The notes under the pieces: model-generated
Databases searched by the model: none
What the model was told of the DNA's origin: nothing
Seen by the model: the letters and a program-made list of their open reading frames with translations, nothing else
Shown: positions 1 to 5,835 of the stretch, piece after piece
How positions within the stretch are numbered: the stretch's first letter is position 1
How the letters are laid out: every line of letters starts with the position of its first letter
Position numbers and translations under genes: made by a program
Assembly: GCA_944354085.1 (NCBI GenBank)
Contig: CALVPW010000127.1
Location: 1 to 7,193 of the forward strand
Direction: 5' to 3'
Source: an uncultured Clostridia bacterium
GTDB taxonomy: Bacteria; Bacillota; Clostridia; Christensenellales; Borkfalkiaceae
DNA length: 7,193 nt

Positions 1-1179
1 CAGGCTTCTGCCACGGCGCTCTCGACGGCGCTCTCCGCGCTTGCGTCCAAGACGGACGTGGCGGCGGTCGCAGCCGATCTCAAAGCCGCCGCCGAACAGC
101 TCAACGCCGTCAAGGCGTCGGTGGACAGCATCGCCGTACAGGTCTCCGCGGCAGCCGCCGTGGAGGAGGCGAAGACGGAGGGCGCGGCAGAGATCGAGGC
201 GTGGCTGAACGCGTATCTCGACGAGATCTTGGGGAACGAGACGGCAGGGCTCGTCCGCGCGTCGGCGTACACCGCCGAAACGACGGAAGGCGAGCTGTAT
301 GCAAGGCTCGTGGAGAGCTTCGGCGAAGACAACGCGGGGCTCGTCCTCAAATACTATAACGAGGCGCTTGCCGCCATCGACGCGGCGGAGAGCGTTTCCG
401 ACGTCACGTCTGCCGTATCCACCTTCAAAGCGCAGGTCGCTTCGGTGGAGGCGGCGGCAGGGAACGCGCCTTCGTTCACCGTCACCTATATCCTGCTCGC
501 GGCTGTGCTCGTCGTGGCGCTCGTCGCGCTCTTGGTGCTGCTCCTCAAACGCAGCCCCGCGCCCGCACCCGCATCCGCGCCTGCATCCGAGCCTGCGTCT
601 GAATCGCCCGCGCCCGCCGCAGAAGAGACGGCGGCGGCAGAGGCGCCTTCGGAGGCGGAAGGCGACGTGATCGTGCTGCCCGAGCTCGAAGAAGATCAGG
701 AGCACGTCGTCATCGCGGCGACGACGCGTACCTTCGACGAGGCGTACGAAGCGCTCGACGAGACCGCGCGGAGCCTCTTCGATCGGGTCAAGGCGTACGC
801 GCTCACCAAAGAGGACGCTGCCGAGAGCATGCAGTCGAGCGGCGTGTGCGTCAAGCGCGGCGGCAAGCTCATCGTCAAACTCACCGTACGGCGCGGCAAT
901 CCCGTGGCGCTCTTCCGCATCGAGAACGATCTCGTCAAGGATTTCCGCCGCAATGCCGAGTCGCCCGTCAAACTCAAAGTGCGTGCGACCGAGCTCGTCT
1001 TGCACGAGGAGGGCGATCTCGAGGCGGCGTACGCGATGGTCGATCTTGCCGTGGAGCAGATCGAGCGCGATATCGAAAACGCCAAGGAACGCCGCAGGGA
1101 AGCCCGCCGCGCCCGCAGGCTGCAAAATCAGGCAGCCGCGCAGACGGACGAGACGGATAAGACGGATAAGGAAGACTGA
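1..1179 (+). CDS. Single-pass membrane protein, unknown function (5' end missing)
   Basis: The reading frame is open from the first base, so the true start lies upstream; the GTG at 58 is probably not the start because no ribosome binding site precedes it. Residues here are counted from base 1. Residues 1-155 are Ala/Glu/Val-rich, mostly helical and possibly coiled coil. Residues about 161-182 (bases 481-546) form one hydrophobic membrane helix followed by Lys-Arg, which suggests the N-terminal part is outside and the C-terminal part is in the cytoplasm. A Pro/Ala/Ser/Glu-rich linker follows (about 185-222). A folded domain of about 120 residues comes next, with a basic strand pattern (VKRGGKLIVKLTVRRG near 281-296). 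The tail is very basic (RREARRARR) and ends in a threefold TD(E/K) repeat. The cytoplasmic domain loosely recalls a clostridial domain with an RGKTL-type strand seen in zinc-ribbon membrane proteins, but I cannot confirm this. Function unknown; the reading frame itself is secure. Confidence 0.8.
   Translation, partial: QASATALSTALSALASKTDVAAVAADLKAAAEQLNAVKASVDSIAVQVSAAAAVEEAKTEGAAEIEAWLNAYLDEILGNETAGLVRASAYTAETTEGELYARLVESFGEDNAGLVLKYYNEALAAIDAAESVSDVTSAVSTFKAQVASVEAAAGNAPSFTVTYILLAAVLVVALVALLVLLLKRSPAPAPASAPASEPASESPAPAAEETAAAEAPSEAEGDVIVLPELEEDQEHVVIAATTRTFDEAYEALDETARSLFDRVKAYALTKEDAAESMQSSGVCVKRGGKLIVKLTVRRGNPVALFRIENDLVKDFRRNAESPVKLKVRATELVLHEEGDLEAAYAMVDLAVEQIERDIENAKERRREARRARRLQNQAAAQTDETDKTDKED
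1144..1170 (+). repeat. Three 9-base tandem repeats in the C-terminal tail
   Basis: Units acggacgag, acggataag and acggataag lie head to tail and encode TDE-TDK-TDK at the end of the membrane protein. The last two units are identical and the first differs at two bases. This is a short in-frame repeat that could vary in copy number between strains. No function is implied beyond a charged tail. Confidence 0.7.
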
Positions 1180-1202
1180 TCGGAAACGATCGAATAAAAA
1201 CG

Positions 1203-1232
1203 CGAGGACGGCTGTGCCGTCCTCGTTTTTTT
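1203..1232 (+). terminator. Rho-independent terminator of the membrane-protein gene
   Basis: A perfect 10-bp stem (cgaggacggc at 1203-1212 with gccgtcctcg at 1216-1225) closes a TGT loop and is followed by seven T's. It lies 23 bases after the stop codon. It faces the aldolase terminator, so the two convergent genes are insulated from each other. Confidence 0.93.
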
Positions 1233-1250
1233 GCGCGCTATGGCGCGGGC

Positions 1251-1283
1251 ATAAAAATACGGCGGCGGGAGACCCGCCGCCGT
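1251..1283 (-). terminator. Rho-independent terminator of fba
   Basis: Read on the minus strand, an 11-bp perfect stem (1259-1269 with 1273-1283, core CGGCGGCGGG) with a 3-base loop is followed by ATTTTTAT. It begins 14 bases after the aldolase stop codon. Confidence 0.9.
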
Positions 1284-1297
1284 CTTAATTTTGCAGT

Positions 1298-2233
1298 TTA
1301 CGCTTTGTTTGCAGAGCCGAGCACGTTCAAGATCTTGTGCTTGACCATTTCCTTCATGTTCGCGCGCGCGTCGCCGAGGTATTGGCGAGGATCGAAGTGC
1401 GAAGGGTTCTCCGCCATGTGCTTTCTCACGGCAGCCGTGAACGCGACGCGGAGGTCGGAGTCGATATTGATCTTGCAGACGGCGAGCTTGGCTGCCTTTC
1501 TCAGTTCGCTCTCGGGGATGCCGATGGCGTTGGGCATAGAACCGCCGAACTCGTTGACGATCGCGACCTGCTCCTGCGGCACCGACGAAGCGCCGTGCAG
1601 CACGATGGGGAAACCGGGAAGGCGTCTTCCAACCTCTTCGAGGATATCGATGCGCAGTTTGGGATCCTGACCGGGTTTGAACTTATACGCGCCGTGCGAG
1701 GTGCCGATGGCGATGGCGAGCGAGTCGATGCCCGTTCTCTGGGTGAACTCTTCGACTTCGTCGGGCGAGGTGAACATGGCGTCGTGATCGGCGACGTGCA
1801 CGTCGTCCTCGATGCCTGCAAGTTTTCCCAGCTCTGCTTCGACGACCACGCCGTGATCGTGCGCGTATTCGACGACCTTTTTGGTGATGGCGATGTTCTC
1901 TTCCCAAGGCTTGGACGAAGCGTCGATCATGACGGAGGTGAAGCCGCCGTCGATCGAAGATTTGCAGATCTCAAAATCTGCGCCGTGGTCAAGGTGCATG
2001 GCGATCGGGATATCCGTCGTCTCGACCGCAGCTTCCACAAGATGGCGCAAATACACGGGGTTCGCGTACTTTCTTGCGCCGGCGGAGACTTGCAGGATGA
2101 CGGGGGAGCGGCACTCGTTGGCAGCTTCCACGATCGCCTGGATCATTTCCATATTGTTGACGTTGAAGGCGCCGACGGCGTAGCCGCCCGCATAGGCCTT
2201 CTTGAACATCTCGGTAGTCGTAACCAAAGGCAT
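1298..2233 (-). CDS. fba: Class II fructose-bisphosphate aldolase
   Basis: This cytoplasmic glycolytic enzyme reversibly splits fructose 1,6-bisphosphate into dihydroxyacetone phosphate and glyceraldehyde 3-phosphate, using a zinc ion. At 311 residues it has the usual length of the shorter class II enzymes. Visible key residues are the HLDHG motif (catalytic Asp82, zinc ligand His83), Glu134 in VEAELG, His180 in GTSHGAYK, His213 in VLHGASS, and the phosphate-binding NIDSD stretch near 257-261. The loop around GGSMPNAIG is also typical. The ATG is preceded by GGAGGA (minus strand, 2243-2248) at 9 bases, which fixes the start. It is monocistronic, with its own promoter and terminator, and divergent from gap, whose product uses the GAP made here. 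Tagatose-bisphosphate aldolase is a related alternative, but this short zinc-enzyme form beside gap favours FBP aldolase. Confidence 0.96.
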   Translation of the reverse strand: MPLVTTTEMFKKAYAGGYAVGAFNVNNMEMIQAIVEAANECRSPVILQVSAGARKYANPVYLRHLVEAAVETTDIPIAMHLDHGADFEICKSSIDGGFTSVMIDASSKPWEENIAITKKVVEYAHDHGVVVEAELGKLAGIEDDVHVADHDAMFTSPDEVEEFTQRTGIDSLAIAIGTSHGAYKFKPGQDPKLRIDILEEVGRRLPGFPIVLHGASSVPQEQVAIVNEFGGSMPNAIGIPESELRKAAKLAVCKINIDSDLRVAFTAAVRKHMAENPSHFDPRQYLGDARANMKEMVKHKILNVLGSANKA

Positions 2234-2266
2234 GTGAAACTTTCCTCCAAAAACGGATTTTTCTCA

Positions 2267-2295
2267 ATTATAAAACTTTTTCGCGCAAATTGCAA
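2267..2295 (-). promoter_or_regulatory. Sigma-A-type promoter of fba
   Basis: On the minus strand TTGCAA (2290-2295), a 17-base spacer and TATAAT (2267-2272) give a perfect -10 and a 4/6 -35 box. Transcription would start near 2260, leaving a leader of about 27 bases that carries the ribosome binding site. Confidence 0.8.
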
Positions 2296-2305
2296 TAGGT
2301 TTGCG
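2284..2305. promoter_or_regulatory. Inverted repeat over the fba -35 box, possible operator
   Basis: CGCAAA (2284-2289) and TTTGCG (2300-2305) form a perfect 6-bp inverted repeat with a 10-base gap. The -35 box of fba lies in the gap. The size and placement fit a repressor site, but no known consensus is recognised, and short palindromes do occur by chance. Confidence 0.3.
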
Positions 2306-2306
2306 A

Positions 2307-2338
2307 AAATTTTCCCTTAAATTCGGGGGTGAAAATTT
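2307..2338. repeat. 8-bp inverted repeat between the fba and gap promoters
   Basis: AAATTTTC (2307-2314) and GAAAATTT (2331-2338) are exact inverted copies 16 bases apart. They lie between the two divergent -35 boxes, in DNA that is much more AT-rich than the flanking genes. The repeat could bind a regulator of both glycolytic genes or simply reflect AT-rich promoter DNA. Confidence 0.35.
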
Positions 2339-2365
2339 ATGCGGACGGGAAATTTGAAAAAACCG

Positions 2366-2394
2366 TTGACATCGGCAAAAAAGTGTAGTACAAT
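2366..2394 (+). promoter_or_regulatory. Near-consensus sigma-A promoter of gap
   Basis: TTGACA (2366-2371), a 17-base spacer and TACAAT (2389-2394) match the consensus at 11 of 12 positions. The expected start is near 2401, giving a leader of about 54 bases. Such strength fits a highly expressed glycolytic gene. Confidence 0.92.
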
Positions 2395-2454
2395 GATATG
2401 CGGAATAAGGCGCTATCCTGCGCCAAGAATAAAGTTTTTCGGAGGAACAAACCA

Positions 2455-3477
2455 ATGGCAAACGTAAAAGTTGCAATCAACGGATTTGGCCGCATCGGCC
2501 GTCTTGCATTCCGCCAGATGTTCAACGCACCCGGCTATGAGATCGTTGCGATCAACGACCTTACCAGCCCCAAGATGCTGGCGCACCTTCTTAAATACGA
2601 TTCCGCGCAGGGCAGATATGCGCTTGCGGATACCGTGAGTGCAGACGACGAAGCAGGCACCATCACCGTTGCCGGCAAGACCATCAAGATCTATAAGGAA
2701 AAGGACGCCGTCAACCTTCCTTGGAAGGAACTCGACGTTGACGTCGTTTTGGAGTGCACGGGCTTCTACACCTCCAAGGCGAAGTCGCAGGCGCACATCG
2801 ACGCAGGCGCCAAGAAGGTCGTCATCTCCGCTCCCGCGGGCAACGATCTGCCTACCGTCGTCTTCTCCGTCAACGAGAAGTCCCTCAAACCCACCGATAC
2901 CATCATCTCCGCGGCTTCCTGCACGACCAACTGCCTTGCTCCCATGGCGGATACGCTCAACAAGTTCGCGAAGATCAGAAAGGGCTATATGACGACCATC
3001 CACGCTTACACGGGCGACCAGATGGTGCTCGACGGACCTCACCGCAAGGGCGATCTTCGCCGTGCGCGTGCGGCGGCGGTCAACGTCGTTCCCAACTCCA
3101 CGGGCGCTGCCAAGGCGATCGGTCTCGTCATCCCCGAACTCAACGGCGTGCTCGACGGCTGCGCACAGCGCGTGCCCGTTCCCACCGGTTCGTTGACCCA
3201 GCTCATCGCCATCTGCGAAGGCGAGGTCAAGGCTGAGGACGTGAACAAGGCGATGAAGGCGGCTTCTTCCGCATCCTTCGGCTACACCGAGGAAGAGATC
3301 GTCTCCTCCGATATCGTCGGGATCACCTACGGCTCGCTGTTCGATGCAACGCAGACCAAGTGCATGTCCGTCGGCGACGGCACCACGCTCGTCAAAGTCG
3401 TCTCCTGGTACGACAACGAGAATTCCTACACCAGCCAGATGGTCCGCACCATCAAATATTTCGCCGAACTCAAATAA
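2455..3477 (+). CDS. gap: Glyceraldehyde-3-phosphate dehydrogenase, NAD-type
   Basis: This cytoplasmic enzyme oxidises and phosphorylates glyceraldehyde 3-phosphate to 1,3-bisphosphoglycerate, reducing NAD. The N-terminal Rossmann domain shows INGFGRIGR (residues 8-16) and an acidic Asp35 in INDL that favours NAD over NADP. The catalytic Cys156 lies in SAASCTTNCLAP and the catalytic His183 in TTIHAYTGDQ. The phosphate-binding NSTGAAKAIG and C-terminal WYDNENSYT motifs are also present. The start is the ATG at 2455: GGAGGA at 2441-2446 lies 8 bases before it and homologues begin at this point. An in-frame ATG at 2398 would add 19 residues but falls at or before the expected transcription start. 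The length of 340 residues is normal. The gene is monocistronic, with a strong promoter and terminator. The motif style resembles the glycolytic GapA enzymes of Gram-positive bacteria. Confidence 0.97.
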   Translation: MANVKVAINGFGRIGRLAFRQMFNAPGYEIVAINDLTSPKMLAHLLKYDSAQGRYALADTVSADDEAGTITVAGKTIKIYKEKDAVNLPWKELDVDVVLECTGFYTSKAKSQAHIDAGAKKVVISAPAGNDLPTVVFSVNEKSLKPTDTIISAASCTTNCLAPMADTLNKFAKIRKGYMTTIHAYTGDQMVLDGPHRKGDLRRARAAAVNVVPNSTGAAKAIGLVIPELNGVLDGCAQRVPVPTGSLTQLIAICEGEVKAEDVNKAMKAASSASFGYTEEEIVSSDIVGITYGSLFDATQTKCMSVGDGTTLVKVVSWYDNENSYTSQMVRTIKYFAELK

Positions 3478-3490
3478 GGCTGTATACCTG

Positions 3491-3523
3491 CGCCCTTCCG
3501 CGATCGCGGAAGGGCGTTTTTTT
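3491..3523 (+). terminator. Rho-independent terminator of gap
   Basis: A fully palindromic 26-base sequence (3491-3516) gives an 11-bp stem, cgcccttccgc with gcggaagggcg, closed by a GATC loop and followed by seven T's. It begins 13 bases after the gap stop codon. Confidence 0.94.
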
Positions 3524-3526
3524 ATC

Positions 3527-3551
3527 AAAAAAGCCCGCGCTGCGCGCGGGC
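3527..3551 (-). terminator. Rho-independent terminator of the two-TM zinc-ribbon gene
   Basis: On the minus strand an 8-bp stem (GCCCGCGC, 3544-3551, with GCGCGGGC, 3533-3540) and a 3-base loop are followed by six T's. It begins 16 bases after the stop of the minus-strand gene and sits back to back with the gap terminator. Confidence 0.88.
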
Positions 3552-3567
3552 GTTCACGATCTTTGCG

Positions 3568-4059
3568 TTATTTTTGCACGGGCGAGCCGCAGTACGGGCA
3601 GCGGGGATCGTCGGCGGTGTACGAGAATTTCGCGCCGCAATAGGGGCATTCCGCGGCGTGGGTGCGTTTTTCGGGCGCGCGGTTCTCGTTGAGGACGATC
3701 TCGTCGCCCACGCGCTTGTATCCCGTGAGCAGACGCTTGCGGAAGCAGATATCCAGGCGGTTGCGCACTTCCTTTTCGGAGAGGGAGAGCTGCGCGGCGA
3801 TCTCCTGCACCGTGCACAGGTGCTCTTCGACGATGGCGCCGACGAGGCGGAAGTTCTGATGCGCGGGCGCGTAAGCCAACGTCCACGCGCACGGGCAGCC
3901 GTAAAATCCCGTCCCCATCAGGGCGATGCCGACCGCCCACACGGCGGGCATGTGTACGGCGAGCCCCACGCCGAGCATCACGCCGCCCAAAGGCAGGGCG
4001 AACGTCAGGCATAACGACAGGATGAGCGCGTTTTTGAGCGCTTTTTTGGCAGGTCGCAT
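3568..4059 (-). CDS. Two-TM protein with winged-helix-like segment and C-terminal zinc ribbon
   Basis: This 163-residue protein is not recognised as a named family. Residues about 11-35 and 38-63 are two hydrophobic, probable membrane helices with a short turn around His36-Met37-Pro38; the second contains GCPC (54-57). Residues about 70-123 look like a small winged helix: TVQEIAAQL, then SEKEVRNRLDICFRKRLL, then a GYKRVGDEIVL hairpin. The C-terminus is a zinc ribbon with CPYCG twice (Cys138/141 and Cys154/157). The start ATG has GGAGG 6 bases upstream (minus strand, 4066-4070). It has its own promoter and terminator and is divergent from the SPFH operon. The winged helix may bind DNA or, as in many membrane-anchored zinc-ribbon proteins, only partner proteins. 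A role in sensing or scaffolding at the membrane is inference. Confidence 0.82.
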   Translation of the reverse strand: MRPAKKALKNALILSLCLTFALPLGGVMLGVGLAVHMPAVWAVGIALMGTGFYGCPCAWTLAYAPAHQNFRLVGAIVEEHLCTVQEIAAQLSLSEKEVRNRLDICFRKRLLTGYKRVGDEIVLNENRAPEKRTHAAECPYCGAKFSYTADDPRCPYCGSPVQK

Positions 4060-4095
4060 ATATCGCCTCCGACTACGTTCGTATCATCGTATTCA

Positions 4096-4124
4096 AGTAT
4101 AATGCCTGCATGACCGTTTGTCAA
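4096..4124 (-). promoter_or_regulatory. Sigma-A-type promoter of the two-TM zinc-ribbon gene
   Basis: On the minus strand TTGACA (4119-4124), a 17-base spacer and TATACT (4096-4101) match 11 of 12 consensus positions. The start would be near 4089, about 30 bases before the ATG. Confidence 0.87.
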
Positions 4125-4149
4125 GACTGTTTTTCCCCGCATCTTGACA
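4119..4149. promoter_or_regulatory. Inverted repeat containing both divergent -35 boxes
   Basis: TGTCAAGA (4119-4126) and TCTTGACA (4142-4149) are exact 8-bp inverted copies with a 15-base gap. Each arm is a -35 box plus two extra bases, so six of the eight matches follow from consensus promoters and two are extra. A regulator bound here would affect both transcription units. Confidence 0.4.
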
Positions 4150-4172
4150 TTTTCGCCCGTTTGTGGTATCAT
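4144..4172 (+). promoter_or_regulatory. Sigma-A-type promoter of the SPFH operon
   Basis: TTGACA (4144-4149), a 17-base spacer and TATCAT (4167-4172) match 11 of 12 consensus positions. The start would be near 4179, giving a leader of about 40 bases before the GTG at 4221. Confidence 0.85.
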
Positions 4173-4220
4173 GATGGCGTATGAGGCGGAGGCGTGTGCG
4201 CCGCCGCGGGAGGAAAAGAA

Positions 4221-5240
4221 GTGTTTCTCAAAGTCATCGAATGGGCGGCAAGTTCGCCCGATCTCATCGTCTATAAAGTGCCTTTCGAGGGCAATACCAT
4301 CGAGCGCGGTTCCTCGCTCACGGTGCGCGCGGGGCAGGCGGCTGTCTTTTGCGACAAAGGGCGGGTGGCAGACGTGTTCGGACCAGGCATGTATAAGCTG
4401 GATACCGATACCATCCCCATCCTCACCCGTCTGCTTTCGTGGAAGTACGCCTTTGAAAAGCCCTTCAAATCAGATATTTATTTTATCAATACGCAGCAGT
4501 TCGTCAACCTCAAATGGGGCACGGCGACGCCCGTCATCGTGCGCGACGCCGACTACGGCGCGGTGCGGCTGCGCGCGTACGGCACGTACGCCTTCCGCGT
4601 GAGCGACGCGGGCGTCTTTTTGCAGGAGATCGCGGGCGCATGCGCAAGTTTCCGCACGCAGGAGATCACCGACCATCTGCGCAGTCTCATCGTGACCATG
4701 CTCTCGGACGCGCTCGGCGAGAGCGGCGTGCCCGTGCTCGATCTTTCCGCCAATCTCGTGGAGGTGGGCGACGCGGTGCATGCGTCGCTGAACAAGCGCC
4801 TCGCCGCGGCGGGGGTCACGCTCACCGCCTTCCGTTTTGAGAGCGTCTCTCTGCCGCCCGAACTCGAAAAGGCGCTCGACGAGAACACCCGTCTCAACAT
4901 GATGCGCGGCAACATCGACGTATATACGCAGATGGCGCAGGCAGACGCGATGAAAGAAGCGGCAAAGAGCGGCGGCGCGGCGGGTTCGATGATGGGCGCG
5001 GGGCTCGGCATGGGCATGGGGATGCAGATGGCGAACGCGTTCGCCGCGGGCGCGGGGGCGCAGCCCGCCCAAAAGGAGCGCCCAAAGGGCGGTTTTTGTC
5101 TCGCCTTCGGGGCGGCGGTCACGGCGGGCGCACAATTTTGTCCCGAATGCGGAAGCGCGCTCGCAAAAGTGTGTCCCGCCTGCGGGGCGACGCTGTCCGC
5201 GAACGTAAAATTCTGCCCCGAATGCGGAAAAAAGGTCTGA
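4221..5240 (+). CDS. SPFH/band-7 domain protein with C-terminal zinc-ribbon array (YdjI-like)
   Basis: SPFH proteins are membrane-associated and form oligomeric scaffolds. This one has the layout of Bacillus subtilis YdjI: an SPFH domain (about residues 20-245) with VRAGQAAVF and FINTQQFVNLKWGT motifs, a Gly/Met/Ala-rich flexible linker (about 248-288, with GMGMGMQM), then zinc-ribbon knuckles. The GTG at 4221 is chosen because GGGAGGA lies 6 bases upstream; the in-frame GTG at 4194 has no such site. The protein is 339 residues and has no obvious membrane helix, so it is probably peripheral on the cytoplasmic side. Knuckle cysteines are 307/310, 318/321 and 332/335. The first knuckle has Cys293 but Phe296 (TTC) where a second Cys (TGC) is expected. 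It is followed after 10 bases by the next gene, probably in one operon. In B. subtilis YdjI is linked to PspA and YdjG/YdjH in envelope stress; transferring that role here is inference. Confidence 0.9.
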   Translation: MFLKVIEWAASSPDLIVYKVPFEGNTIERGSSLTVRAGQAAVFCDKGRVADVFGPGMYKLDTDTIPILTRLLSWKYAFEKPFKSDIYFINTQQFVNLKWGTATPVIVRDADYGAVRLRAYGTYAFRVSDAGVFLQEIAGACASFRTQEITDHLRSLIVTMLSDALGESGVPVLDLSANLVEVGDAVHASLNKRLAAAGVTLTAFRFESVSLPPELEKALDENTRLNMMRGNIDVYTQMAQADAMKEAAKSGGAAGSMMGAGLGMGMGMQMANAFAAGAGAQPAQKERPKGGFCLAFGAAVTAGAQFCPECGSALAKVCPACGATLSANVKFCPECGKKV

Positions 5241-5250
5241 GGAGGCGCGT

Positions 5251-5682
5251 ATGCAGTGGGAGATCGTCGTCATCATCATACTTGCCGTATTGCTCGCCGC
5301 GGCGTGCATCGGGCTTTTGGCGCTTGGGAACAAGTACCGCAAAGAAAAGCGGCGCAGCCGTGAAGACGCAGGCTTTGCCGAAGACGTGCGCGTCAAAGGC
5401 GGCGTGCGCTATTCCGCGGACGACGCCGTCGAGCGGGCGGGCGAGGCGAACATCACCTTCCGCAAAGGGGACGTGATGCTCCCGCGCGGGGAGACGTTCG
5501 TCGCGGCAAAGGGCGAAAAGGTGATGCCGGGGACGTATACCGTGCTTGCCGTGAGCGAGAACGTGCGCGCGTTCAAGCTGCGCGTGGGCGGGCTGGTGCG
5601 CAGTTACGAACACGGCGATACCCTCGTGCTTGCCGAAGGCGAGGCGGTGTGCGCCGTCTCCTGCGCGGTCATCCTGCGGTAA
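5251..5682 (+). CDS. Single-TM protein with beta-rich soluble domain, unknown function
   Basis: The 143-residue protein starts with a membrane helix (residues about 4-26) followed by a very basic stretch (KYRKEKRRSR, 28-37), which places the rest in the cytoplasm. Residues about 64-143 are predicted by eye to be mostly strands and turns. They contain two similar segments: GDVMLPRGETFVAA (73-86) and GDTLVLAEGEAVCAV (122-136), suggesting an internal duplication. The stretch ETFVAAKGEKVMPGTYTVLAV also loosely resembles the OB-fold of NfeD proteins, which are known operon partners of SPFH proteins; this is a weak resemblance. GAGGAGG overlaps the SPFH stop codon and lies 5 bases from this ATG, so the two genes are very likely co-transcribed and translationally close. 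No clear terminator follows before the rpsO promoter. Confidence 0.8.
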   Translation: MQWEIVVIIILAVLLAAACIGLLALGNKYRKEKRRSREDAGFAEDVRVKGGVRYSADDAVERAGEANITFRKGDVMLPRGETFVAAKGEKVMPGTYTVLAVSENVRAFKLRVGGLVRSYEHGDTLVLAEGEAVCAVSCAVILR

Positions 5683-5722
5683 AATTCGTGCGGGCGATTT
5701 TTGCAAATGCGCGGAAAAATCT

Positions 5723-5751
5723 TTGACATCTCTTTCAAAACATGGTAAAAT
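5723..5751 (+). promoter_or_regulatory. Sigma-A-type promoter of rpsO
   Basis: TTGACA (5723-5728), a 17-base spacer and TAAAAT (5746-5751) match 11 of 12 consensus positions. Transcription would begin near 5758, leaving a leader of about 78 bases. Confidence 0.9.
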
Positions 5752-5764
5752 CATGTTCGGCGTA

Positions 5765-5826
5765 CGCGAGGAGGATCGCTCTCCACGTTCCCCTTGGCGC
5801 TGCGCGACGAAATATCCATAGGAGGG
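5765..5826 (+). promoter_or_regulatory. rpsO leader with small hairpin and strong ribosome binding site
   Basis: The leader holds a short hairpin, GGAG (5770-5773) with CTCC (5781-5784), extendable by two pairs past an A-A mismatch. The ribosome binding site GGAGGG (5821-5826) lies 9 bases before the ATG. S15 represses its own mRNA through differing leader structures in several bacteria. Whether this one does so cannot be told by eye. Confidence 0.35.
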
Positions 5827-5835
5827 TAAACGCAA

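Noticed and set aside
1337..2320. Long plus-strand open frame antisense to fba
   Set aside because: It mirrors a certain aldolase gene in GC-rich DNA, has no ribosome binding site and resembles no protein.
2398..2454. Upstream in-frame ATG of gap giving 19 more residues
   Set aside because: It sits at or before the expected transcription start and lacks a ribosome binding site; the GAPDH family begins at 2455.
2413..3528. Long minus-strand open frame antisense to gap
   Set aside because: It lies across the gap terminator, coding sequence and leader; its sequence is a complement artefact of the gap codon pattern.
5696..5721. GATTTTT/AAAAATC inverted repeat as a terminator of the SPFH operon
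   Set aside because: The stem is only AT pairs with a large loop and no following T run, so it is unlikely to terminate transcription.
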